Shown: one piece after another, positions 45,209 to 52,921 of the stretch
Layout: every line of letters starts with the position of its first letter
Position numbering within the stretch: position 1 is the first letter of the stretch
Assembly (NCBI GenBank): GCA_963697525.1
Contig: OY969087.1
Location: 2,356,001 to 2,420,000, forward strand
Reading direction: 5' to 3'
DNA length: 64,000 nt
Source of the DNA: Bradymonas sp963697525
GTDB lineage: Bacteria; Myxococcota_A; Bradymonadia; Bradymonadales; Bradymonadaceae
Translations under genes and position numbers: made by a program
The notes under the pieces: generated by a model
What the model saw: the letters and a program-made list of their open reading frames with translations, nothing else
What the model was told of the DNA's origin: nothing
Database searches by the model: none

Positions 45209-45778
45209 ATGATGACCGAACATATCGATAGACATACCGGAAGTCGTGACGATCTCGTTCGACGAGCAGAGAGAGAGGTGGGCGAGTGGGTCGAGGCCAT
45301 GGCTCACGTGGGCGACTGCGCGCGGGGCTTCGTCTGCGTGGCCGCGGGGATCCTCGCAGCCGCGGTGGCTCTGGGTTACGGCGGTCGCTCCTCCACCCAT
45401 ATGGGAGCGCTGGGTCAGGTGACCGCACGTCCGCTGGGCCAGTTTTTGCTCATCGTGCTCGCGATGGGCTTATTCGCCTGCACGGTGTGGTGCGTGGTGC
45501 GCGCGGCGGTCGACCCCGCGGGCCGCGGGGGACCCGTGCGTGCGGTCTCGCGCAGGCTTGTGCGACTGATGTGCGCCTTGCTGTACGCGGCCGGTGGAGT
45601 CGCCGCCGCGCTGCTGTCCCAGCACCATCAGTGGGACGGTGTGGGCGTGCGCGTCGCCGTGACGACACTGCTCGAGCATGCCTACGGGGTGTGGCTGGTC
45701 GGGGCCGCCGCGGCCGTGTTGGTCGCCTACGGAATGTTGAACTTGCGCCGGGCGTACCACGGGGGCGCACCCGACTGA
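45209..45778 (+). CDS. DUF1206 membrane protein
   Basis: A 189-residue protein with four hydrophobic segments. ARGFVCVAAGILAAAVALG, then GALGQVTARPLGQFLLIVLAMGLFACTVW, then LVRLMCALLYAAGGVAAALL and VWLVGAAAAVLVAYGML. The TGALGQV...PLG pattern marks the DUF1206 family, which is usually present as tandem repeats of this pair; here about one and a half repeats are seen, shorter than typical. Function is unknown. GAGG is near the first of two adjacent ATG codons. Confidence 0.82.
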   Translation: MMTEHIDRHTGSRDDLVRRAEREVGEWVEAMAHVGDCARGFVCVAAGILAAAVALGYGGRSSTHMGALGQVTARPLGQFLLIVLAMGLFACTVWCVVRAAVDPAGRGGPVRAVSRRLVRLMCALLYAAGGVAAALLSQHHQWDGVGVRVAVTTLLEHAYGVWLVGAAAAVLVAYGMLNLRRAYHGGAPD

Positions 45779-45888
45779 CTCGCGTCCGCGAGGCCGAGCC
45801 GGGCGGACCCCGCCCGCGGCGTGCGCAATTGGCTCGTTCGGGCTACCATCGGCGGCCGACGTCGATCCGTACCCCGTCAGGAGATTCC

Positions 45889-46629
45889 GTGAGCGAACGC
45901 ACGCCCAAGATTCTACTTCTGCAGGCCCGCGAGGCCGGCGACCCCATGCTCGCCCACGAGTTGGCGTGTTTTGCCGCGCGCTGTGGGCTGGACGAGGCGG
46001 CCTTCGCCCCGGTCAATATGGCGCTCACCCGGCCCGGACCAGACCTGCTCGACGGCGCCGACGCCGTCATGGTCGGCGGCGCCGGGGAGTACTCGGTGGT
46101 CACCGGCGGGTTTGACTGGCATGAGGCCATGCTCGAGTTGATGCGCACCATCGCCCGGCGCAAGTTGCCCATGTTCGCCTCCTGCTTTGGCTTTCAGGCG
46201 CTGGTTCAGGCCTTCGGCGGCACGGTGCAATCCAAGCCCGCCATGGCCGAACTGGGCACCTACCGGGTCACGCTGACCCCCGAGGGACGCGCCGACTCCA
46301 TGTTTGGCGCACAACCCGACAGCTTCGACGCCCAATTCGGCCACAACGACTCGGTGACCGAGCTTCCCGAGGACTTCACCTGGCTGGCCAGCTCGCAGCG
46401 CTGTCGCTACCAGGCGATTCGCCTGCGTGGGGCTCCCATCGTGGCCACCCAATTCCACCCGGAGCTGTGCGCCGCCGACAATATCAAGCGCTACATCGCC
46501 TACCTGCAAAACTACGAGGCCGCCGCGCTCGATGCCGAGCAGGCCGCCCAGAAGGCCCGCCAGATGCACCGTGAGAGCCCGCACGCCAGCCACCTGCTGC
46601 GCGAATTCGTCGAGCACATCATCCGTTGA
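45889..46629 (+). CDS. Class I glutamine amidotransferase (GATase1-like)
   Basis: GTG 45889 has AGGAG five bases upstream and gives 246 residues. The catalytic Cys is in FASCFGFQAL and the His-Glu pair in FHPEL, the triad of class I glutamine amidotransferases. The protein has only this domain, so it resembles GuaA-like stand-alone glutaminases (YfeJ/GMP-synthase-like) that act in side paths, including folate or gamma-glutamyl metabolism. The C-terminal 45 residues form a helix rich in Ala and Gln. No partner synthetase is adjacent. Confidence 0.88.
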   Translation: MSERTPKILLLQAREAGDPMLAHELACFAARCGLDEAAFAPVNMALTRPGPDLLDGADAVMVGGAGEYSVVTGGFDWHEAMLELMRTIARRKLPMFASCFGFQALVQAFGGTVQSKPAMAELGTYRVTLTPEGRADSMFGAQPDSFDAQFGHNDSVTELPEDFTWLASSQRCRYQAIRLRGAPIVATQFHPELCAADNIKRYIAYLQNYEAAALDAEQAAQKARQMHRESPHASHLLREFVEHIIR

Positions 46630-46752
46630 TGGATCGCCCCGCCAATGACCCCCAGGCCGGGGCGCGATTGCGCCGGGCGGCGTCGTGGCGACCTTTAGCA
46701 GCGGGGGGAGAGCGCCAACCATGCAGTAGTCCCTCGTATGCGAGGTACGACG

Positions 46753-47349
46753 ATGAGCACTAAACAATGGGCGAGTGCGAGCCTGTTCGCCGCCCTGGCA
46801 GCTCTGCTGGCGCTGCCAGCATTCGCCGCCAAGGGGGAACAGGACACCAATTCCACCAACACCACCACCAGTCAGGCCAGCGAGCAGCAAGTCGAGCAAG
46901 AGTTCTCCGGCATGTGGAACCTGGAGGGCGGCGCCAAGCAAGCGCGCCAAAAGATCAACCACAAGATCGACCAGGTCGTCTCGGATATGTTGTTCATCAA
47001 GCGGCCGACCGCGCGCAGCAAGTTGCAGGCGAAGACCGGCCCGTGCACCGGGTTGCAGATTTCCTTTCCGAACGACGAAATCGCGGTGACCTGCGACAAC
47101 CGCCCGATTTACCGCTCGCCGGGCAACGGCCAGCCGGTCAACTACACCTCTCAGGACGGCTCCAAGTACAAGCTCAAGCAGCAACTGCAGGGGCGTACGT
47201 TGATCCAGACCTTCATCAGCAGCGACGGCAAGCGCGTGGACCGGCTCACGCTGGGTCCCGACGGTCAAACGCTGCAAACACACTCCAAATTGACGAGCAG
47301 CCAACTTCCTCATCCTTTGGAATACGAATTGAGCTACCAAAAACAATAG
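46753..47349 (+). CDS. Secreted protein of unknown function
   Basis: ATG 46753 (GAGG upstream) gives 198 residues. A cleavable signal peptide (SLFAALAALLALPAFAAKG) is followed by a Thr/Asn/Ser/Gln-rich linker, then GMWNLEGGAKQARQKINHKIDQVV and strand-rich regions (RPIYRSPGNG, KYKLKQQLQGRTLIQTFISSDGKRV). The centre contains the only two Cys (GPCTG, VTCDN), which could form a disulfide. The protein would be periplasmic. No family is recognised. It lies 138 bases before the metzincin gene on the same strand. A CCTCG-TATG-CGAGG hairpin ends at its ribosome site (46732-46745). Confidence 0.65.
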   Translation: MSTKQWASASLFAALAALLALPAFAAKGEQDTNSTNTTTSQASEQQVEQEFSGMWNLEGGAKQARQKINHKIDQVVSDMLFIKRPTARSKLQAKTGPCTGLQISFPNDEIAVTCDNRPIYRSPGNGQPVNYTSQDGSKYKLKQQLQGRTLIQTFISSDGKRVDRLTLGPDGQTLQTHSKLTSSQLPHPLEYELSYQKQ

Positions 47350-47487
47350 GATATCCAGTCGGTTGAGTCTCCCTCAACTCGCGCCCCGACGGGGCGTTAA
47401 TCGACGAACGGAACGGGTTTTGCTTACAGCCGTGGGGATGGCGCGTATCTGAACGTTCCAACTGTCTTGGAGTTGAGGGAGCAACAA

Positions 47488-50400
47488 ATGAATCGTTTGA
47501 AGAGTCTTTCGCGTCTGGCAGCGCTGCTGCTGGTCGCGGCAACCGTACTTACGGCATGTGCGCAAGATGTCCCGGACATCAACCGCACCCAGCCCAACGC
47601 CATTCGCAAGTCCGACCTGGACGGCGAGTGGTATTATCAGCGCACTGTGGTCGACATGCCCGCGGCCGACGGATTTACCTTCGTGGGTAATACCGACCAA
47701 AAGGGCCTGACCAAGATCAAGTGGGATATTCAGGAAAACTTCCTGTACGCGCGTCGTCAGACCGAGCTCATCGAGGGCGCGGACCTGAAAGCCCAGCAGG
47801 GCGACAATTACCGCGGCGAAGTCGTGGCCGCCTATCGCATCCTGAGCCACTTCGACATCCAGCGGCAGTACAACCCGCAGACCGGCGAGCAGACCAACGT
47901 CATCGTCGAGAATATGTCGGACCGCCCGTGGTACGAGCGCAAGTATATGCGCGTGGATTGGTCGACCAACCTGGTGACCAACTACGACCTGGACTTCGAG
48001 CGTCAGTCGGTCGAGCCGGTGCCGTATTACGTCCAGCAGCAGACCGACCCCAAGACGGGCAAGGTCATCCCCAACCCGGACGCGCCGGTCTTCGACTACA
48101 AGACCGACGATCAGACCAAGGATAAGCAGCTCAGCTACTTCGACATCACCAACCGCCTGTACGCTCGCGCCGGCACGGTCAACATCCCCGGCTACGGCGA
48201 GGTGCCCATGTGCTGGTTGATGGGCCACGAGTTCTCCGAGTGCGGCGCCGGTGAGTACACCATCCGCAACAGCTTCAAGCGCATCGACCCCAACCACCAG
48301 TACGTGCCCCGGCCCTACAAGGGCAAGGCCACGGACATGTTCGGATTCTTCACCACCGACCGGTTGGTGTACGACTCCAAAAACGGCATCCGTGAGCAGG
48401 AGAAGAAGCGCTACCTGAACCGGCACAATATGTGGAAGAAGTGGTACGACGCCGACGGCCACCTCATCCCGGCGTCGCAGCGTGAGCTGCGCCCGATCGT
48501 CTACTATGTCAACCGCGAGATGCCCGAGGATCTCAAGCCGATGGCGCAGGCGGTGGCCGACAAGTGGAACAAGGTGTTCGACGACGTCGTCACCGCGCAG
48601 GGCTACAACCTCAAAGACGGCGAGCGCACCTTCATCCTGTGCCCCAACAACCCGGTCAAAGAAGGCGACCCGGCGGCCTGTGGCGACCCCGGCACCGCGC
48701 CGCGGCTGGGTGATATCCGGTACTCCTTCATCGCCTACGTGCCCAAATTCATGCAGTTCGGGCTTCTGGGCTACGGCCCGTCGAACACCGACCCGGAGAC
48801 CGGCGAGATCGTCAGCGGTATGGCCTACGTCTACCACTGGAACAACGTGGCCACCTACCAGACCCAGGAGATGGTCGAGCTGCTCAACGGCACCAAAGAT
48901 CCCAAGAAGTTCATCGACGGGGTCGACCTGACCCAGTGGGTCCACCAGGTCAACGATCCCGACGTGGCCCCGGCGCATACCTACCCGCTGAACGCCGACG
49001 AGAAGTTCGTCGACAACATCGCCAACCGCTACAAGGGTCAGCGTATGCCGATCACCGCGGCGGACGTGGCCATGCAGAAAAAAGAGGGCTTCGACAAGTT
49101 CATCAAGGGTCGCTTCGACCAGATGTACCACATGGGCATCCTCAACGGAGAAGGCCACTCGCCGGAAGGCAAGCTCGCCTCGCTCAAGAACACCTACATC
49201 GAAGACATGATGGTCAACGACGAGGTGCTCATGGGCACCGGCCACGAGCCGGGCACCGCGGTCACCGACGCCGACATGAACGCGGCCAGCGTGCTGCGCG
49301 GCGGCATGGGCGAGCAGACCCTGATCAAGGAGAAGCTGCGCAACAAACTCGCCGCCCAGCGCAATATGTACCTGGCCGGTATGAACGACGACGCACTGAT
49401 GGGCCTGGCCCGCGAGCTCAAGGGCAAGGACCCCGACACCATCTACAAGACCATCCGCAAGACCATTTACACCGCCGTGTGGGCCCACGAGGTCGGCCAC
49501 ACCCTGGGCCTGATGCACAACTTCGGCGGCTCGGAGGACGCGGTCAACTACTGGGATAAGTACTGGCAGATCCGCGACGACGGCAACGTCGGCCCGCGCA
49601 TGACCGACCCGATCACCCAGGACGAGATCAACAAGCACCTGTACGACTACGGCTACGCCTCCATCATGGACTACGCCGGTCGCTACACCATCGACGGCAA
49701 GGGCCCCGGCAAATACGACCGCGCGGCGATGCTGTACGGCTACGCCGGCAAAGTCGAGGTGTTCAAGGATGCCTCCGGCGTCTCCCCCACCGTGTTGCGC
49801 GACTGGGCCGATCGCCAGGGCCAGGTGCTCCAGTTCACCCAGCTCGGCCCCCGGGCGTTCCACTATACCTCGTGGTACAACCAGATGGGCGACAAGCTGT
49901 ACAAGGCCAGCAACCGCATGCTGGTGGACGTCTCCGACCTGGAGGTCGTCGACGGCAAGCGCGACTGGTCCAAAGCCAAGGTCAACGGCAAAGAGTACTA
50001 CCGCGTGCCGTATATCTACTGCTCGCACGCCAACGCCAACCTGAGCGACACCTGCCTGACCCGCGATGCCGGCGCCGATTCCTACGAGCGCATGAAGAAT
50101 ATGATCGACGGGCTCAACACCTGGTACATCACCCGCGCGTTCCCGCGCGGCAAGGTTGGCCGCAGCTCCTGGGGCTACGTCAACGCGTACTACCCGAGCA
50201 TCTACCACCGCCTGAAGTACTGGAACGACCTGTACGGCCTGTACACGGCGCTGCTTCCCACGGTGTACCCGCCCAGCACGGTCAAGAGCTTCCTGACCGA
50301 CCCGGTCAACGGGTGGGGCGAGAAGTCCTGGGCGGTCAAAAACGCGTTCAACTACCTGATGCAGACCCTGTTGATGCCTAACGTGGGTCAGTACCAGAAG

Positions 50401-51258
50401 CGCACGATGGTCGACGGCACCACCATGCTGACCAGCCCGCAGACATCCGTCGACGCCAACCTGGACATCACCCAGGGCCGCTACTACTCGACAAGCTGGG
50501 GTGACGGTAACCGCGAGTGCGGTTATTTCTGGTGGGAGTGTCTGCACCACATCGGCTACTACCTCGACAAGATCATGGCCATCGAGGCGTTGACCGACAC
50601 GCGCACCAACTTCGTGGCGCGCTCGACCCCCGAGGACATCCGTCAGTGGGAGGTCGGCTACTTCAACACCTTCCCCGACCAGATGCTCGAGCTCAACGAC
50701 GCGATCATGTCGCAGAAGTGGGATAAATACGCGCCGTACATGACGTCGAACGGGGGCGTTCAATTCCCCGACTACTCCGGCGACATGAACGACACCCACG
50801 CCGAGCCGGTCGATCCGTATGCGACGTTCACCATTCAGTTGTACTGGACGGTGCTCGGCCAGGCGCGCTTCCCCGACGGGTTCTCGCGTAACTTCCTGGA
50901 CGAGTCGCGCATCTTCGTGGAGGGCACGGGCAACGCCCCGGACGTCGCCCAGGCCGACAAGGTCGACTTCACCGACCCGTGGACCGGCTTCACCTACGGG
51001 GCTGCCAAGATGCAGGACACCTCCGGTCACCAGGGCGCCGGCCAAGGCATGCTCGAGCGGGCCAACCTGCTGCTTCGTCGCTCGACGATGTGTGACGACA
51101 GCGCCAGCACCATGGACACCGCCGATGACTGCGAGCAGGGCGTAAGCGCCCAGGAGCAGGCTCAGGCGACCCAGAAGCTCAAGAGCTACATCGACCTGAT
51201 CAAGGTCGTGGCTGACTTGGCTCCCCGCATGGGCTACGGCAACGCCTACTCCCCGTGA
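47488..51258 (+). CDS. Large zinc-dependent metalloprotease lipoprotein (metzincin)
   Basis: ATG 47488 has GGGAG six bases upstream and gives 1256 residues. The signal ends LLVAATVLTAC. Around residues 667-677 the zinc site HEVGHTLGLMH has the full metzincin pattern HExxHxxGxxH, followed by an NFGGSED stretch and later a Met-turn YASIMDY. The size and the segment RPIVYYVNREMPEDLKPMAQAVADKWNKVF match the large zinc-dependent metalloproteases (DUF5117-type neighbours) of the M10/M43-like group. It probably digests proteins on the cell surface, which fits a predatory or scavenging lifestyle (inference). It ends at a strong bidirectional terminator. Confidence 0.9.
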   Translation: MNRLKSLSRLAALLLVAATVLTACAQDVPDINRTQPNAIRKSDLDGEWYYQRTVVDMPAADGFTFVGNTDQKGLTKIKWDIQENFLYARRQTELIEGADLKAQQGDNYRGEVVAAYRILSHFDIQRQYNPQTGEQTNVIVENMSDRPWYERKYMRVDWSTNLVTNYDLDFERQSVEPVPYYVQQQTDPKTGKVIPNPDAPVFDYKTDDQTKDKQLSYFDITNRLYARAGTVNIPGYGEVPMCWLMGHEFSECGAGEYTIRNSFKRIDPNHQYVPRPYKGKATDMFGFFTTDRLVYDSKNGIREQEKKRYLNRHNMWKKWYDADGHLIPASQRELRPIVYYVNREMPEDLKPMAQAVADKWNKVFDDVVTAQGYNLKDGERTFILCPNNPVKEGDPAACGDPGTAPRLGDIRYSFIAYVPKFMQFGLLGYGPSNTDPETGEIVSGMAYVYHWNNVATYQTQEMVELLNGTKDPKKFIDGVDLTQWVHQVNDPDVAPAHTYPLNADEKFVDNIANRYKGQRMPITAADVAMQKKEGFDKFIKGRFDQMYHMGILNGEGHSPEGKLASLKNTYIEDMMVNDEVLMGTGHEPGTAVTDADMNAASVLRGGMGEQTLIKEKLRNKLAAQRNMYLAGMNDDALMGLARELKGKDPDTIYKTIRKTIYTAVWAHEVGHTLGLMHNFGGSEDAVNYWDKYWQIRDDGNVGPRMTDPITQDEINKHLYDYGYASIMDYAGRYTIDGKGPGKYDRAAMLYGYAGKVEVFKDASGVSPTVLRDWADRQGQVLQFTQLGPRAFHYTSWYNQMGDKLYKASNRMLVDVSDLEVVDGKRDWSKAKVNGKEYYRVPYIYCSHANANLSDTCLTRDAGADSYERMKNMIDGLNTWYITRAFPRGKVGRSSWGYVNAYYPSIYHRLKYWNDLYGLYTALLPTVYPPSTVKSFLTDPVNGWGEKSWAVKNAFNYLMQTLLMPNVGQYQKRTMVDGTTMLTSPQTSVDANLDITQGRYYSTSWGDGNRECGYFWWECLHHIGYYLDKIMAIEALTDTRTNFVARSTPEDIRQWEVGYFNTFPDQMLELNDAIMSQKWDKYAPYMTSNGGVQFPDYSGDMNDTHAEPVDPYATFTIQLYWTVLGQARFPDGFSRNFLDESRIFVEGTGNAPDVAQADKVDFTDPWTGFTYGAAKMQDTSGHQGAGQGMLERANLLLRRSTMCDDSASTMDTADDCEQGVSAQEQAQATQKLKSYIDLIKVVADLAPRMGYGNAYSP

Positions 51259-51264
51259 TGGGAC

Positions 51265-51390
51265 AGTGATCGAGTGATCGAGAGATCCAGTGATCGAGAA
51301 AAGCCCCGCGAGCCTTCACCGGCTCGCGGGGCTTTCTTTTTCCGCGGCTCCGCGCCTCCGCTGCAGTTCACTCGATCACTCGATCACTCA
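51265..51390. repeat. TGATCGAG/CGATCACT repeats flanking a terminator
   Basis: TGATCGAG-type 8-mers (three to four copies at 51267-51298) and their complements (CACTCGATCACTCGATCACT, 51370-51389) flank the terminator at 51300-51341. On the minus strand the repeat begins at the stop codon of the cyclic-nucleotide-binding gene (51384-51386). The same 8-mer array occurs at 63527-63610 at the end of the PEBP gene. Confidence 0.8.
51300..51341. terminator. Strong bidirectional Rho-independent terminator
   Basis: AAAGCCCCGCGAGCC (51300-51314) pairs over 15 bp with GGCTCGCGGGGCTTT (51321-51335) through TTCACC, followed by CTTTTT; upstream A-bases give the same on the minus strand. It ends both the metzincin gene and the convergent cyclic-nucleotide-binding gene. 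Confidence 0.93.
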
Positions 51391-51863
51391 AACATATTGC
51401 TCATGGCGAAGAAGGCGAGCTTGTCGTTCGAGGCGCGCAGCCGCTCGGCGAGCGTATTGACGAACGAGGTCAGAATCTCGACCCCCGCCTCTTTGTCCTC
51501 GTCGAGCAGCGCCTGGAAGTCGGCGCGCCCCAGCTTGGCGACCTTGACCGGCGAGCTGGCGATGGCCGAGGCGCTGCGGTGGGACTCCTCGCCGACCAGG
51601 GACATCTCGCCGAAATAAGCGCCGTCTTGCAAAAAGGCCAGGGCCTCTTCGCCCACGCCAGGGATGTCTTTGGAGATGCGCACCTCGCCGCGCAGGATGA
51701 GGTACATCGCGTCGCCGACGTCACCCTCTTCGAAGATGCGCTCGGCGGGCTTGTACTCCGCGGTGGCGGTGCGTGAGGCGATCTCAGTCAATGCGTGGTC
51801 GCTCAGCGAGCTGAACAGCTCGACGTCACGCAGCATGGAAATGTCCAGAAACTGCCAACCCAT
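51384..51863 (-). CDS. Cyclic-nucleotide-binding (CNB/CAP-like) domain protein
   Basis: The protein starts at 51863 because GGAGG is nine bases upstream (an ATG at 51872 touches the GGAGG); it has 159 residues. It is one CNB domain: LFSSLSDHALTEIASRTATAEYKPAERIFEEGDVGDAMYLILRGEVRIS, then GAYFGEMSLVGEESHRSASAIAS, in which the RSA segment replaces the Arg-containing phosphate-binding cassette. There is no HTH domain, so it is a cAMP/cGMP sensor acting on another protein. It lies upstream of a sterol-desaturase-family gene on the same strand's other side and ends within a repeat. Confidence 0.88.
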   Translation of the reverse strand: MGWQFLDISMLRDVELFSSLSDHALTEIASRTATAEYKPAERIFEEGDVGDAMYLILRGEVRISKDIPGVGEEALAFLQDGAYFGEMSLVGEESHRSASAIASSPVKVAKLGRADFQALLDEDKEAGVEILTSFVNTLAERLRASNDKLAFFAMSNMFE

Positions 51864-51928
51864 GGGCCGCATCCTCCCGGCGCGCCAGGCTCGCGCGCAG
51901 CCTTCAAAGCCGGGGCGCGGCCACGCAA

Positions 51929-52570
51929 TTACTCGTGGACGCGTTTGCGCTTGGGCTCAGCGAGCTCGTCGGTGTTGAAGACCACGTCCCACAACCGCGT
52001 GGACACCCCAAAGCGAAGCTCGGAGTAATCATCGACGAAGTGGTGGCTGACGTGGTGCTTCTTGAGACGCTGCAGCCAGCGGAATCCGGCGCGTCGATGA
52101 TGGACGTGATAGTGGATGATATCATAGCACATATAGCCGAGGACGAAACCAGCATGGAACGCCCAGCCAAATGGGCCCAGAAGGGTCGTCCACAGCAGCA
52201 GGAAGGCGAAGAAGAGAAGGATGCTGACCGTTGGGGGCATGACCAGCCGGTATTTGTCGTGGGGCCAATCGTGGTGGACGCCGTGCAAAAAGAAGTGCAT
52301 GCGCTCACCCCAGCGGGTGTCGGGCACCCAGTGGAAGAGGGTGCGGTGCAGCCAGTACTCCACGAAGGTCCACGCCAGCAGGCCCCCGGCGGCTAGCCCC
52401 ACCGAGGCGAGCAGGCCGACCTCGGCGCGCGCCAGGCTGTACCACATCAGAAACGCCGTCGCCGGCACGTACAGCAGCGGTACGATGACCCAGTGTGTGC
52501 GCGACAGCGCGTCGAGAATGTCGTTGTCGAACATTCGCGGCGACTCGGGCGACTCTTTGATGACGAACAT
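51929..52570 (-). CDS. Sterol desaturase / fatty acid hydroxylase family membrane protein
   Basis: A 213-residue membrane protein; GGAG precedes the ATG. The eight-His diiron signature is present: HRTLFH, HGVHHD, HYHVHH and HHVSHH, between hydrophobic segments (IVPLLYVPATAFLMWY, LLASVGLAAGGLLAWTF, ILLFFAFLLLWTTLL, HAGFVLGYMCYDIIH). Family members hydroxylate or desaturate sterols, fatty acids or ceramides. The size suits the fatty-acid 2-hydroxylase (FA2H-like, without cytochrome b5 domain) branch. Together with the SDR/3-beta-HSD-like genes near 7 kb it suggests lipid or sterol modification, though the genes are not linked. Confidence 0.9.
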   Translation of the reverse strand: MFVIKESPESPRMFDNDILDALSRTHWVIVPLLYVPATAFLMWYSLARAEVGLLASVGLAAGGLLAWTFVEYWLHRTLFHWVPDTRWGERMHFFLHGVHHDWPHDKYRLVMPPTVSILLFFAFLLLWTTLLGPFGWAFHAGFVLGYMCYDIIHYHVHHRRAGFRWLQRLKKHHVSHHFVDDYSELRFGVSTRLWDVVFNTDELAEPKRKRVHE

Positions 52571-52921
52571 AGTCTCCTCCCTCGTCCTGACTCTGGGCGG
52601 TATCCGGCCCGGCCTGCGGGTAAAAAATTAAACATGGTCGCGTCGATGGCACGGGCGCACCCGCGGCTTCGTTCCACGAGGTACGCACGAGACCGGACAG
52701 ATCGGCTTGCTGGGCTACCAGATCGGTCCGCCGTTGTCCATGAGCGCCCGCGTGGGCGCGTTGGGAGCGCCTAAAAGCGCGGCCATCGCGGTGTGGCTGG
52801 CGTTCTTTCGGGCAACCCTCTATGGTGAAGGAAAGGTTGAGGAATTCGAGCGTTCGGCGAGTTCCCTGCCGAGAGACCCTCACCACATCCCCCTTGGAGT
52901 GGGCGTCACCGGGGATTCCAA
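52571..52921. other. Divergent intergenic region upstream of the histidine kinase
   Basis: 351 bases with no convincing gene. An AT-rich stretch (GGTAAAAAATTAAAC, about 52618-52632) could be the promoter of the sterol-desaturase-family gene. No clear repeat is seen. Confidence 0.4.

Noticed and set aside
45286..45888. Upstream in-frame extension of the glutamine amidotransferase gene through the DUF1206 gene
   Set aside because: The extension is Arg/Gly-rich, lies over DUF1206 in a different frame, and the GTG at 45889 has a good ribosome site.
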